From the NCBI RefSeq assembly GCF_001558155.1, contig NZ_LOAS01000026.1, positions 25,441 to 89,440 of the forward strand: a stretch of DNA of 64,000 nt. The letters are read 5' to 3'. The notes below the pieces were generated by a model. The model was not told the DNA's origin. It saw only the letters and a program-made list of their open reading frames with translations, and made no database searches. This document shows positions 34,538 through 43,557 of the stretch, piece by piece. Every line of letters starts with the position of its first letter. Within the stretch, counting starts at the first letter, position 1. Source of the stretch: Aliiruegeria sabulilitoris (lineage in GTDB: Bacteria; Pseudomonadota; Alphaproteobacteria; Rhodobacterales; Rhodobacteraceae). Position numbers and translations under genes: made by a program.

Positions 34538-36778
34538 GTGAGCGAAACCCAAAGTGGCAGCAGAAAGCTGCTGGGCCGGCTGAAGCAGGCCCTTGCAGAG
34601 CCTGCCGAGGGGCAGGAACGGCTTGACCGCATCACCCGGCTGATCGCCGAGGAGATGGCGACTCCGGTATGCTCGATCTATCTTTTCCGTGACGAGGACA
34701 CGCTCGAGCTTTGCGCGACGGAAGGCCTCAACCCTGAATCCGTGCACAAGACGCGGATGCGAATGGGCGAAGGTCTCGTCGGCCGCGTGGCCGCATCCAC
34801 CAAGCCGATCAATACCGGAAACGCGCCTTCGGAGGCCGGCTTCCGCTTCATGCCGGAGACCGGGGAGGAGATCTATTCGGCCTTCCTCGGCGTGCCGATC
34901 CAACGGCTGGGCGAACGGCTCGGCGTGCTCGTGGTGCAGTCCAAGGAGTCCAAGCCCTATAGCGAGGACCAGGTCTACGCGACCGAGGTCGTCGCCATGG
35001 TTTTGGCCGAGATGACGGAACTGGGCGCCTTCATCGGCGAAGGCGCCGCCATGGCCGCACCGCACCAGCATCCGGTCATGATGCGCGGCAGTGTCGGCCA
35101 GGAAGGCGCGGCCGAAGGCCATGTTCTGCTGCACGAACCGCGGGTGGTTGTCACCAACCCATTCGCAGACGATGCCGAAGCCGAACTTGTTCGCCTGGGC
35201 GAAGCCGTGGACAAGCTGCGCATCTCCGTGGACGAGATGCTGACCAGCGCCGAGGTGACCGACAAGGACCAGCGCGACGTGCTGGAAGCCTACCGGATGT
35301 TCGCTAATTCCAAGGGCTGGAAGCGGCGCATGGAGGCCGATATCAATCGCGGCCTCTCGGCGGAAGCCGCCGTCGAAAAGGAGCAGACAGCCGCCCGCGC
35401 GCGCATGGAGCAGGTGCCTGATCCCTACCTGCGCGAGCGCCTGCATGACCTTGACGACCTGTCCAACCGGCTGTTGCGCCTACTGACCGGACAGGGCAGC
35501 GATACCGGCGTCGAGATGCCCGAAAACCCGGTCCTCGTGGCGCGCAATATCGGGCCGGGCGAATTGCTGGCCTATGGGCGCGGGCTCAAGGGGATCATTC
35601 TCGAGGAAGGTTCGGTGGGCAGCCATGCGGCGATTGTCGCCCGCGCGCTGGCCATTCCGCTGGTGATCAATTGCGAGCGCATCACCACCGAGGCGCTGAA
35701 TGGCGACCAGGTTCTGGTCGATGGCGAGCAGGGGATCGTGCATCTGCGGCCCGAGGATACGGTCGTCACCGCCTTCCGCGACAAGATGGCGATGATGACC
35801 AAGGCGCAGGAGCGCTACGCCTCCATCCGCCGTGTCCCCGCCACCACCGTTTACGGGCCGACGATCCGGCTCGACATGAATGCCGGGCTGATGGCCGACC
35901 TGCCCTCGCTCAAGTCTTCCGGTGCCGAGGGCGTGGGGCTGTTCCGAACCGAGCTGCAATTCCTTGTCCGCTCCAAGCTGCCCAGCCGCGGCGAACTCGC
36001 GGCGACCTATTCCCGCGTGCTCGATGCGGCCGAGGGCAAGCGCGTTGTTTTCCGCACGCTGGATATCGGCTCGGACAAGGTCCTGCCCTACATGAAGCCG
36101 CAGGAGGAGCCGAACCCGGCGCTCGGCTGGCGCGCGATCCGGGTCGGGCTCGACAAACCCGGCGTCATGCGGATGCAGCTGCAGGCCATGATCCGCGGCG
36201 CCAAGGGGCGGCCGCTCTCGGTCATGTTCCCATTTGTCGCACAGTTCGACGAGTTCCGCGTCGCGCGGCGCCGGTTCCTTGACGAATTAGACCGCGAAGA
36301 AAAGATGGGCCATGTCCTGCCGAGCAAGGTCGAGATCGGTGCCATGCTGGAGACGCCCAGCCTCGCCTTCGCCCCGAAGCAGTTCTTCGAGTTGGCCGAT
36401 TTCATCTCCGTTGGCGGCAATGACCTGAAGCAGTTCTTCTTTGCCGCCGACCGCGAGAACGAGCGCGTTCGCCGTCGCTATGACACGTTGAACGTGTCCT
36501 TCCTGACCTTCCTGGAATGGATCGTGATGCGCTGCAACGAAACCAAGACCCCGCTGAGCTTCTGCGGCGAGGATGCCGGGCGCCCGGTCGAGGCGCTCTG
36601 TTTCGCGGCCATGGGGTTCCGGGCACTCTCCATGCGACCAGCCTCGATCGGTCCGGTCAAGCACCTGTTGCGGCGCTCGAACCTTGCCGAAGTTCGGGAG
36701 TTGATTGACGCCGCCCGTGCCGGCGGTGCGCAGACCGTTCGCCCCGCCCTGATGGACTGGCTTCGCCAACAAGGCTGA
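34538..36778 (+). CDS. ptsP: Phosphoenolpyruvate-protein phosphotransferase of the nitrogen PTS (EI-Ntr)
   Basis: A 746-residue EI-Ntr. Residues about 15-165 are a GAF sensor domain (CSIYLFRDEDTLELCATEGLN, GEGLVGRVAAS). The EI domains follow. The phosphorylated histidine is in GSVGSHAAIVARALAIPLV (His363), and the PEP-binding barrel contains GLFRTELQFLVR, FRTLDIGSDKVLPYM and the terminal active-site cysteine in SFCGEDAGRP. It passes phosphate from PEP to NPr as the first step of a regulatory phosphorelay; GAF domains in this family sense glutamine. The start is GTG at 34538. No NPr or EIIA-Ntr gene is in this window. Confidence 0.95.
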   Translation: MSETQSGSRKLLGRLKQALAEPAEGQERLDRITRLIAEEMATPVCSIYLFRDEDTLELCATEGLNPESVHKTRMRMGEGLVGRVAASTKPINTGNAPSEAGFRFMPETGEEIYSAFLGVPIQRLGERLGVLVVQSKESKPYSEDQVYATEVVAMVLAEMTELGAFIGEGAAMAAPHQHPVMMRGSVGQEGAAEGHVLLHEPRVVVTNPFADDAEAELVRLGEAVDKLRISVDEMLTSAEVTDKDQRDVLEAYRMFANSKGWKRRMEADINRGLSAEAAVEKEQTAARARMEQVPDPYLRERLHDLDDLSNRLLRLLTGQGSDTGVEMPENPVLVARNIGPGELLAYGRGLKGIILEEGSVGSHAAIVARALAIPLVINCERITTEALNGDQVLVDGEQGIVHLRPEDTVVTAFRDKMAMMTKAQERYASIRRVPATTVYGPTIRLDMNAGLMADLPSLKSSGAEGVGLFRTELQFLVRSKLPSRGELAATYSRVLDAAEGKRVVFRTLDIGSDKVLPYMKPQEEPNPALGWRAIRVGLDKPGVMRMQLQAMIRGAKGRPLSVMFPFVAQFDEFRVARRRFLDELDREEKMGHVLPSKVEIGAMLETPSLAFAPKQFFELADFISVGGNDLKQFFFAADRENERVRRRYDTLNVSFLTFLEWIVMRCNETKTPLSFCGEDAGRPVEALCFAAMGFRALSMRPASIGPVKHLLRRSNLAEVRELIDAARAGGAQTVRPALMDWLRQQG

Positions 36779-37018
36779 CCGGCGCAAGCGGAGCTTCGCC
36801 GACGAAGAAGGGCTCGTTGTGCTGCTGCCCTTGAGGGCGGCAGTTCGACGCATTACTGTCCATGAATGGATCAGGGGTGCCGTCTTCTTGCGCGAACACA
36901 AGACGGCTCGCCATCCCCAACCTGCTCCGTGTGCCATGAATTACGGGTTGCTGCGCGCAACAGCCCGCTGTTTTGTGTGTCTTTTCGGCACATGCCACGT
37001 TGGGGAGTACGACGAGAC

Positions 37019-37315
37019 GTGACCGATATTCTTTCACTTGAAATACCGCGCACCCGGAGCGATTTCGCGCGCCGCGTGCTGACCCGCATCGCCTGGAGGG
37101 GGTATATGCCGCCCGAATCGGGAGAAGCGCCCGACGTCCTCTGGCAGGTGCCGGCCGACCAGGTGGACCTGATCCGGTCCGTGCTAAGGCGCAATCGGCG
37201 GCTGGCCGGCGAATCCGTGACCATCTGGGGCTCTGTGGACAGGGTGTGCGAAACCATCGCCGCAGAGGCGCGCCGCAGCGGCGTTCGCCCAAGCTACGGC
37301 CACGATATCAGCTGA
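37019..37315 (+). CDS. Small conserved protein of unknown function
   Basis: A 98-residue cytoplasmic protein. It is rich in arginine and has no recognised motif: SLEIPRTRSDFARRVLTRIAWRGYM, then DVLWQVPADQVDLIRSVLRRN, GESVTIWGSVDRVCETIAAEARRSG. The start is uncertain: GTG at 37019 has GGGAG 12 bases upstream, and ATG at 36992 would add nine residues. The 240 bases between ptsP and this gene show no other gene. Its stop overlaps the stop of the convergent acetyltransferase gene by eight bases. Confidence 0.5.
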   Translation: MTDILSLEIPRTRSDFARRVLTRIAWRGYMPPESGEAPDVLWQVPADQVDLIRSVLRRNRRLAGESVTIWGSVDRVCETIAAEARRSGVRPSYGHDIS

Positions 37316-37820
37316 TCCGTTCCTGCCTGAGAGGCGAAACACCTGCCCCGGCCGCGCGGATGACCTTGCCGGTGATCCCGTCCCAATCACCGAGACCGAG
37401 CACGCGTTCGGGGTTGGTGGGCGGCGGCATGACCACGCCTTCGAGCTTGCGAAAACCGAAGCGGCTGTAATAAGGCGCGTCGCCCACCAGCATCATTCGC
37501 TGCCATCCGATGACCTCCGCGCGATCGATCACTTCGCGGATCATCATGGCGCCGAGCCCTTCGCCCTGCCGGGTCGGGTGAACTGCCACGGGACCAATCA
37601 GGGCAACGGTGCGCCCCGACACCCGCACCGGCCAGACCCGGATCGCCCCGGCAAGGATCCCGTTCTCGCGCGCGGTCAGGCACAGGCGCGCGACCGGGTC
37701 GACCCCTTCGCGCAGCCGATAGGAGGAAAGAGCTTCGCGACCAGGCGCAAAACAGGTATCGAGCAGCTGCTCGACCTCCCACCAATCCTCTTCGGTTTCC
37801 TGTTCCAGGAGAATTTCCAT
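37308..37820 (-). CDS. GNAT family N-acetyltransferase
   Basis: A 170-residue GNAT. The core acetyl-CoA binding region is ALIGPVAVHPTRQGEGLGAMMIREVIDRAEVIGW (motif A with the Q/RxxGxG loop as RQGEGLG) followed by MMLVGDAPYYSRFGFRKLEG (motif B). This YSRFGF pattern is typical of the YhbS-like branch. The substrate is unknown. ATG at 37820. It converges with and overlaps the end of a small unknown gene by eight bases, and is divergent from the flavin reductase gene. Confidence 0.85.
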   Translation of the reverse strand: MEILLEQETEEDWWEVEQLLDTCFAPGREALSSYRLREGVDPVARLCLTARENGILAGAIRVWPVRVSGRTVALIGPVAVHPTRQGEGLGAMMIREVIDRAEVIGWQRMMLVGDAPYYSRFGFRKLEGVVMPPPTNPERVLGLGDWDGITGKVIRAAGAGVSPLRQERIS

Positions 37821-37912
37821 GCCCTGAGCCGTCGAACATCCTGCATTGCATACATTGCGGCTGGAAACGCCGTCGTCACAGCGTTAAATCACTCCCAAAG
37901 GAGACGCCAGAC

Positions 37913-38527
37913 ATGTTCTATCGCCCCGAGGACGGCCACGGCCTGCCGCATAATCCCTTCAACGCGATCGTGACCCCGCGCCCGATCGCGTGGATCTCGA
38001 CACGCGGCAAGGACGGTTCCGAGAACCTTGCCCCCTATTCCTTCTTCAACGCGGTGTCCTACACGCCCCCGCAGGTGATGTTCGCCACCACCGGCAAGAA
38101 GCACGACCGCGACGGCACGAAGGACACGCTTGCCAATATCCGCGATACCGGCGTCTTTGCCGTGAACGTGGTGGAATATGCCATGCGCGAGGCGATGAAC
38201 CTGACCTCCGGCCCGTGGGACAAGGACGTAGACGAGGCCGAGATGGCCGGGATCGTGCGTGCTGAATGCACCCAGATCGACTGCGCCCGCATCGCCAATG
38301 CCCCCGCGACGCTGGAATGCCGCCTGACCCAGATCGTTGAACTGTCGGGCAAGGCCAATCTCGTCGCCTTTGGCGAGGTGGTGGGCATCCACCTGCGCGA
38401 TGACTGCATCGTAGACGGTATTTTCGACGTGACCCGCTTCCAGCCGCTCGCCCGCATGGGCTACCGCGATTTCACCCACGTGACCGAGATCTTCTCGATG
38501 TCCCGCCCCGGCGAACAGGCGGTCTGA
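37913..38527 (+). CDS. Flavin reductase-like (FMN-binding split-barrel) protein
   Basis: A 204-residue protein of the flavin-reductase-like family. It contains NAIVTPRPIAWISTRGKDGSENLAPYSFFNAVSYTPPQVMFA, which forms the FMN-binding split barrel, then KDTLANIRDTGVFAVNVVEYAMREAMN and VVGIHLRDDCIVDG. Members reduce flavins with NAD(P)H or bind FMN with unknown substrates. The start at ATG 37913 has AAAGGAG at proper distance. No two-component monooxygenase partner is adjacent, so its function is unassigned. Confidence 0.85.
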   Translation: MFYRPEDGHGLPHNPFNAIVTPRPIAWISTRGKDGSENLAPYSFFNAVSYTPPQVMFATTGKKHDRDGTKDTLANIRDTGVFAVNVVEYAMREAMNLTSGPWDKDVDEAEMAGIVRAECTQIDCARIANAPATLECRLTQIVELSGKANLVAFGEVVGIHLRDDCIVDGIFDVTRFQPLARMGYRDFTHVTEIFSMSRPGEQAV

Positions 38528-38688
38528 GATGACCTGAAGGCGCCGCCATCCAGCGGCGTCATCTTGGCACAGTCGCCCGGCTTTGGCCGCTGCCCCCTTG
38601 CCCATCGCGCGCGCCTTGGGTTCATTAGGGTCGGCCAGATGCGGCACGTGGCTGGTCATCGCGCGGCAAGGCAAAAGGAATGCACCCC

Positions 38689-39228
38689 ATGGGATCCCAT
38701 AAGACGGTCAAGGATTATATCCGCACCATCGCCGACTTCCCCCATGAGGGGATCATGTTCCGCGATGTGACCACGCTGTTCGCCGATCCGCGCGGCATGC
38801 GCATCGCGGTGGACCAGTTGCTGCACCCCTATGCCGGCACGCCCATCGACTGTGTCGTGGGGCTTGAAGCGCGGGGATTCATCCTTGGCGGCGCGGTCGC
38901 GCACCAGCTCGGCATCGGCTTCGTGCCGATCCGCAAGAAGGGCAAGCTGCCCGGCCCGGTGATCTCCGAGGCCTATACGCTCGAATATGGCGAGGCCGTG
39001 GTCGAGGTGCATGACGACGCCATCGAGCCCGGCGCCAAGGTGCTGGTGGTCGATGACCTTCTGGCCACGGGCGGCACGGCCGAGGCTGGCATCAAGCTGA
39101 TCGAGCGGCTCGGCGGCGAAGTGGTCGGCTGTGCCTTCGTGATCGACCTGCCAGATCTGGGCGGACGCAAGAAACTCGAGGACATGGGCATGGATGTCCA
39201 TGCCCTGTGCGCCTTCGAGGGCGCCTGA
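38689..39228 (+). CDS. apt: Adenine phosphoribosyltransferase
   Basis: A 179-residue purine-salvage enzyme that makes AMP from adenine and PRPP. It has the family N-terminus [28 protein letters not shown], the dimer region [34 protein letters not shown] and the PRPP-binding loop [20 protein letters not shown] 38689 is favoured over ATG 38680 because AAAAGGA directly abuts the first and is well spaced for the second. The gap upstream (38528-38688) holds a GC-rich inverted repeat after the flavin reductase stop but no T run. Confidence 0.96.
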   Translation: MGSHKTVKDYIRTIADFPHEGIMFRDVTTLFADPRGMRIAVDQLLHPYAGTPIDCVVGLEARGFILGGAVAHQLGIGFVPIRKKGKLPGPVISEAYTLEYGEAVVEVHDDAIEPGAKVLVVDDLLATGGTAEAGIKLIERLGGEVVGCAFVIDLPDLGGRKKLEDMGMDVHALCAFEGA

Positions 39229-39235
39229 CCCTCCG

Positions 39236-40651
39236 TCAGGTCGCGCGCAACACAACACCGGGATTGAGAATGCCCGCCGGGTCCAGCGCGGATTTGATCG
39301 CGCGCATCGCGGCCAGCTTGGCCGGGTCGCCATAGCGTTCCAGATCACCGACCTTCAGCCGGCCGATTCCGTGCTCGGCGCTGACCGATCCGCCGAATTC
39401 CTGCACAAGATCATGCACCTGGCGGCTGATATCCACCCGCCAATCGCCATAGCGGTCCCGGTCCTCGCCCTTGGGCGGGTAGGTGTTGAAATGAAGGTTA
39501 CCGTCGCCCAGATGGCCGAAACAGTTCACCCGGTAGGGGCCGATGGCCTGTACCCGTTCCCATGCCTGCGGAATGAAATCCGGGATGGTCTCGATCGGCA
39601 CCGAAATGTCATGCGAGGTGATGGCCCCGATCAGGCGGTTCGCCTCCGGGATGGATTCGCGCATCTGCCAGAGCGCGTCCCGCTGCGCGTCGCTGGACGC
39701 GATCACCCCGTCGAGGACCAGCCCGGCCTCGGCCGCCTGTTCGAAAATCTGCTCCAGCGCTGCATCGGCATCGAGCCCGCCCGAGAGCCCGATCTCCAGC
39801 AGGACCATCCATTCTGGCGCCTGCGTGAAGGGCAGACGCACCTGCGGCATCACCTCGGCAAGGAATTCCAACCCGGTGCGATGGATCAGTTCGAAGGCAG
39901 AGATCCCCTCGCCGATCCGTCCCTGCACCTGGCTCAGAAGCGTCAGAGCATCGCGCGGCGAGCGCACGACCATCGCCGCCGTACCGCAGGAAGCAGGGCG
40001 TGAAAACAGCCGCAGACAGGCCGCCGTGATCACCCCCAGGGTGCCCTCCGAGCCGATCAGCAGGTTGCGCAGGTCGTAGCCGGTATTGTCCTTCCGCAGG
40101 CGCTTGAGGCCGTGCATCACCGAGCCATCGGCCAGAACCGCCTCTACGCCGAGGCATAGCTCCCGGGCATTGCCATAGCGCAGCATGTTGACACCGCCGG
40201 CATTGGCGCCGAGCAAGCCACCGACCTGCGCCGAGCCTTCCGAGGCCAGCGAGAGCGGGAAGATGCGCCCGGCCGCATCGGCAGCGGCATGGACATTGCT
40301 CAGGATCACGCCACCCTCGGCAATGAGCAGGTTTTCCGCCGAGTGCACCGAACGGACCCGGTTCATCCGCTCAAGCGACAGCAGCACCGGCCGTTCCAGC
40401 CCCACGCCCACCTGGCCGCCGACAAGCCCGGTCCCCCCGCCATAGGGGATGACGGCGACGCGGGCCGCATTTGCCTGCCGCAGGATTTCGGACACTTCCT
40501 CCGTGCTGCCCGGTGTCAGCAGCAGCGCATCGCGGCCGCGGAATCGTGCCCGCGGCTCCTCGAGATAACGCGGCTCAAGCGGACGGAAACAGGCCTCCGG
40601 CAGGGCCGCGCGCAAGCTGGTTTCAAACTGTTCACTGGCCGGGTTCAACAT
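39236..40651 (-). CDS. FAD-binding 2-hydroxyacid dehydrogenase (GlcD / D-2-hydroxyglutarate dehydrogenase family)
   Basis: A 471-residue flavoprotein of the FAD_binding_4 / FAD-oxidase_C class. The PP-loop region is VAVIPYGGGTGLVGGQVG and the FAD-binding half continues FPLSLASEGSAQVGGLLGANAGGVNMLRYG. The C-terminal half contains NCFGHLGDGNLHFN (metal and substrate histidines) and GGSVSAEHGIGRLKV. It oxidises a D-2-hydroxyacid such as D-2-hydroxyglutarate, glycolate or D-lactate; sequence alone does not decide which. It lacks an Fe-S domain. ATG 40651 follows AGGAGG. It converges with apt, seven bases apart. Confidence 0.88.
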   Translation of the reverse strand: MLNPASEQFETSLRAALPEACFRPLEPRYLEEPRARFRGRDALLLTPGSTEEVSEILRQANAARVAVIPYGGGTGLVGGQVGVGLERPVLLSLERMNRVRSVHSAENLLIAEGGVILSNVHAAADAAGRIFPLSLASEGSAQVGGLLGANAGGVNMLRYGNARELCLGVEAVLADGSVMHGLKRLRKDNTGYDLRNLLIGSEGTLGVITAACLRLFSRPASCGTAAMVVRSPRDALTLLSQVQGRIGEGISAFELIHRTGLEFLAEVMPQVRLPFTQAPEWMVLLEIGLSGGLDADAALEQIFEQAAEAGLVLDGVIASSDAQRDALWQMRESIPEANRLIGAITSHDISVPIETIPDFIPQAWERVQAIGPYRVNCFGHLGDGNLHFNTYPPKGEDRDRYGDWRVDISRQVHDLVQEFGGSVSAEHGIGRLKVGDLERYGDPAKLAAMRAIKSALDPAGILNPGVVLRAT

Positions 40652-40719
40652 CGGCGGGCCTCCTGTTGGCCCCCGATCAATCACGCAGCGACGCAGGGTG
40701 CAAGGGTGAGCCTTGCCGT

Positions 40720-41565
40720 TCAGAGATCTTCGTCGTTGAAACCGAGGAAACGCGGCCTGAGAACGATGACGGTCGGCTGCGAGGGCAAGCTGCGCAGCGA
40801 TACCTCGATCGCGCGTTCATCGCGGATGTCGATCCGGAAATCCTCTGCCATCCCGGCGAGGAAAGCGTTGAGCGAGGCGCCCGAGAAGGAGTGCATCGGC
40901 AGCACGATGGAGGAGCGCAACTGCTGCAACACCTTGATCATGACCGGAACCGGCAGGGTCAGCCCCCCATCCACTGGCGCCATCACCACGTCGAGCCGGC
41001 CGATGGCGGCGTATTGCTCGGGGCTCGGCTCGTGATGCAGATGCCCCAGATGCCCGATGCAGAGGCCTGCCACCTCGAAAATGAAGATCGAATTGCCATC
41101 CTTGCGCACCCCCTCGCCCCAGGCGGAGCGCGTATCCGTCGTCACGTTGCGCACCAGCATGTCGCCGATTTCGAGCCGATGCTCCGCGGGCATACCCGGC
41201 GGCCCCCAACCTTCTAGCACGTTCGCAATGGCTGGATCGGGCTGCTCCGTCCAATGCGAACTGTGCGATTGGTTCATGGTCACGACATCCGGCACCAGCG
41301 GCTCGGGGCCGATGAATCCGTTGTAATCGGTAACCGCGCTGACCCCGCCCGGCGTTTGCAGCAAGTACATCGAGTGATCGATGAAGCTCAGCCGCACTGT
41401 GTGCTCAGGCAGCGGGTCCCGGAGACCGGCGCGCCATATCACTTCCAACCCGGGGGTATTCTCGACCAACGCGATGCAATGGCTCGGGCGGCGGTCCTGT
41501 GCTGACGCGGTCCAGCCGCCGAAAACGATCAGAACGGATAACAGGCAAGTCACAATTCGGGCCAT
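40720..41565 (-). CDS. Exported MBL-fold metal-dependent hydrolase
   Basis: A 281-residue protein with a signal peptide (MARIVTCLLSVLIVFGGWTASAQ). The metallo-beta-lactamase fold of the UlaG-like branch is suggested by RLSFIDHSMYLLQTPGGVSAVTDYNG, TMNQSHSSHWTEQ, FEVAGLCIGHLGHLHHEPSPEQYAAIGRLDVVMAPVDG and VLPMHSF. Several metal-ligand histidines are present, but the normal HxHxDH motif appears as the weaker SHSSHW, as in this branch. Substrate unknown; likely periplasmic. ATG 41565 follows GGAGG six bases upstream; an in-frame ATG at 41577 is less likely. Confidence 0.75.
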   Translation of the reverse strand: MARIVTCLLSVLIVFGGWTASAQDRRPSHCIALVENTPGLEVIWRAGLRDPLPEHTVRLSFIDHSMYLLQTPGGVSAVTDYNGFIGPEPLVPDVVTMNQSHSSHWTEQPDPAIANVLEGWGPPGMPAEHRLEIGDMLVRNVTTDTRSAWGEGVRKDGNSIFIFEVAGLCIGHLGHLHHEPSPEQYAAIGRLDVVMAPVDGGLTLPVPVMIKVLQQLRSSIVLPMHSFSGASLNAFLAGMAEDFRIDIRDERAIEVSLRSLPSQPTVIVLRPRFLGFNDEDL

Positions 41566-41710
41566 GGGGTCCTCCATCGGGCTTCCTTGAGAAATACGGC
41601 GCGGAACTATCACCGGATCATCCCATGGAACGCTCAATGCACCACATGAATTCTTCGAGAGTTGACCCTGGCTTCGCGCGATGCCGCCATGCCTGGGGCA
41701 GACCGGCGTG

Positions 41711-42295
41711 TCAGCCGATATCCGTACGCCCGCGTCGGTCAGTGCGCAGGTTGGCGTAGAGCACGTGGTTGCGCCAGCGGCCGTTGATCTGGAGATAGCT
41801 CTGCGCGACGCCCTCATACTTGAAGCTGCATTTCTCAAGGCAGCCGCGCGAGGGCGCGTTTTCCGGCAGGCAGGCGGCCTCGATCCGGCTCAGGTCGAGC
41901 TTCTCGAAGGAATGGTGCACCACGGCGAGAATCGCTTCGCGCATGTAGCCCTGCCGCGCGAAGGGCGCGCCGACCCAGTAGCCGAGCGTGCCGGCCTGTG
42001 CCGGGCCGCGGCGGATATTGTCCAGCGTGATCGCGCCCAGTAGCGCGTCATCCTCGCGCCGGATCATGAAGAGCGGCAGCGCGGAGCCGGAGCCGAGCGC
42101 CCGTGTCGACCAATAAACCCGGTTGGTGAAGTTGCGCCGCGACAGGTGCTCCTTGGACCAGAGCGGCTCCCATTTCTCGAGGAAATCGCGCGAATCCTGC
42201 CGGAGACTCGACCAGGCACGGAAATCGCCATGGGTCGGCGGACGCAGCAGCATGCGTTCGGAGACGATACGAACCTTTTTCCGGCCAAGCCGCAT
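41711..42295 (-). CDS. GNAT acetyltransferase, RimJ/RimL type
   Basis: A 194-residue GNAT of the RimJ/RimL branch. It has the N-terminal strand ERMLLRPPTHGDFRAWSSLRQ, the middle block LLGAITLDNIRRGPAQAGTLGYWVG, then acetyl-CoA-binding FARQGYMREAILAVVHHSFEKL and RIEAACLPENAPSRGCLEKCSFKYEG. RimJ/RimL-type enzymes acetylate the N-terminus of ribosomal or other proteins. Its ATG overlaps the stop of the M16 peptidase gene by one base (TGATG), so it is the last gene of the thrC-M16 unit. Confidence 0.88.
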   Translation of the reverse strand: MRLGRKKVRIVSERMLLRPPTHGDFRAWSSLRQDSRDFLEKWEPLWSKEHLSRRNFTNRVYWSTRALGSGSALPLFMIRREDDALLGAITLDNIRRGPAQAGTLGYWVGAPFARQGYMREAILAVVHHSFEKLDLSRIEAACLPENAPSRGCLEKCSFKYEGVAQSYLQINGRWRNHVLYANLRTDRRGRTDIG

Positions 42296-43557
42296 CAGGC
42301 TGCGAGCCTCTCCTGCAGGGCTCCCAACTCGGGAGCACGTTCCGCGGGCCCGTAAAGGGCGAGCGCCGCCTGCCCCGATCCGAGCAGCCGTCCGGCAAAC
42401 TCGGCGACGCGCAGGCGGTCGACCGCTTCGATTCGGGCCACCGTTTCCGCCAGCGGCGGCACCCGGTCCCAGATACCGATAAGGCGGGCGAGCCGTTCGG
42501 CACGCGACGAGGGGCTCTCCAGCCCCATCAGAAGCCCTGCCTTCATCTGCGCGCGGGCGCGGTTCACTTCCACGTCGCTCACATCGGAGGCCACGCGGCG
42601 CAGCTCGTCCACGGTCAGCTCCGAAAGCTGGGCGATATCGTCCGCGGAGGTGCCGGCATAGAGCGTCATCATGCCGGTATCAGCATAGGAACCAGCCTGG
42701 GCAAAGATCGAATAACACAGGCCGCGCTTCTCGCGGATCTCCTGGAAGAGCCGCGAAGACATGCCGCCGCCGAGCAGCGTGGCATAGATCTGCGCGGTAT
42801 AGACATCGTCGTCGGAATAGGCCGGGCCTTCGAGGGCGAGCGCGAAATGGACCTGCTCAAGCTTCTTGATCTCGCGCCGCTCGCCGCCCTTGAAACGGGC
42901 ATGGTCATGCTGGCTGATCTCGAGCGCCGGCAGGTGGCCGAAAGCCTCCTCGGCGAGCCGCATGATCTGGTCGTGATCCACGGCCCCTGCGGCCGAGAGC
43001 ACCATATGCCCCGGGACGTAATGCTCGGAGATGAACCCTGAGAGATCCTCGCGGGAAAAGTTGGCAACACGCTCGGACGGCCCGAGAATGGTGCGGCCAA
43101 GCGCCTGATCGGGATAGGCCGCTTCCTGCAGCCAGTCGAAGACGATGTCATCGGGCGTGTCGAGCGCCTGTCCGATCTCCTGCAGGATCACGCCGCGCTC
43201 CACCTCGATCTCTCCGGGGGAAAAGATCGGGTTGAGCACGATGTCGGAGATCACGTCCAGCGCCAACGGCACATCGGCCTTGAGCACGCGGGCGTAATAG
43301 GCCGTGGCCTCGCGCGAGGTATAGGCGTTGATGAAACCGCCCACATCCTCGATCTCCTCGGCGATCTGCAACGCCGTGCGCCGCTTGGTGCCCTTGAAGG
43401 CCATATGTTCGAGGAAATGGGCGATGCCATTCTGCTCGATCCGCTCGTGGCGGCCGCCGGCATTGACCCAGAGGCCTACGGCCGCGCTTTCCAGCCCCGG
43501 CATGGTTTCGGTGACGATACGCAGGCCGTTCGGAAGTCTGTCGAGTTGTACGCTCAA
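42295..43557 (-). CDS. M16 family zinc metallopeptidase (mitochondrial-processing-peptidase-like)
   Basis: A 420-residue M16 protein. The inverted zinc motif HFLEH (His47, Glu50, His51) sits in NGIAHFLEHMAFKGTKRR, with the distal Glu in GEIEVERGVILQEIGQ. The second half is the non-catalytic domain of the same fold (GLCYSIFAQAGSYADTGMMTLYAGTS). Bacterial orthologues resemble the mitochondrial processing peptidase beta subunit; rickettsial and other alphaproteobacterial members are functional peptidases, but the natural substrate is unknown. The start is TTG at 43557, overlapping the thrC stop (TTGA), with AAGGAAAGG upstream inside thrC. Confidence 0.92.
   Translation of the reverse strand: MSVQLDRLPNGLRIVTETMPGLESAAVGLWVNAGGRHERIEQNGIAHFLEHMAFKGTKRRTALQIAEEIEDVGGFINAYTSREATAYYARVLKADVPLALDVISDIVLNPIFSPGEIEVERGVILQEIGQALDTPDDIVFDWLQEAAYPDQALGRTILGPSERVANFSREDLSGFISEHYVPGHMVLSAAGAVDHDQIMRLAEEAFGHLPALEISQHDHARFKGGERREIKKLEQVHFALALEGPAYSDDDVYTAQIYATLLGGGMSSRLFQEIREKRGLCYSIFAQAGSYADTGMMTLYAGTSADDIAQLSELTVDELRRVASDVSDVEVNRARAQMKAGLLMGLESPSSRAERLARLIGIWDRVPPLAETVARIEAVDRLRVAEFAGRLLGSGQAALALYGPAERAPELGALQERLAA

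Noticed and set aside
38528-38570. GC-rich inverted repeat after the flavin reductase gene as an intrinsic terminator
   Set aside because: The stem is imperfect and no T run follows on either strand, so it does not meet the usual criteria.
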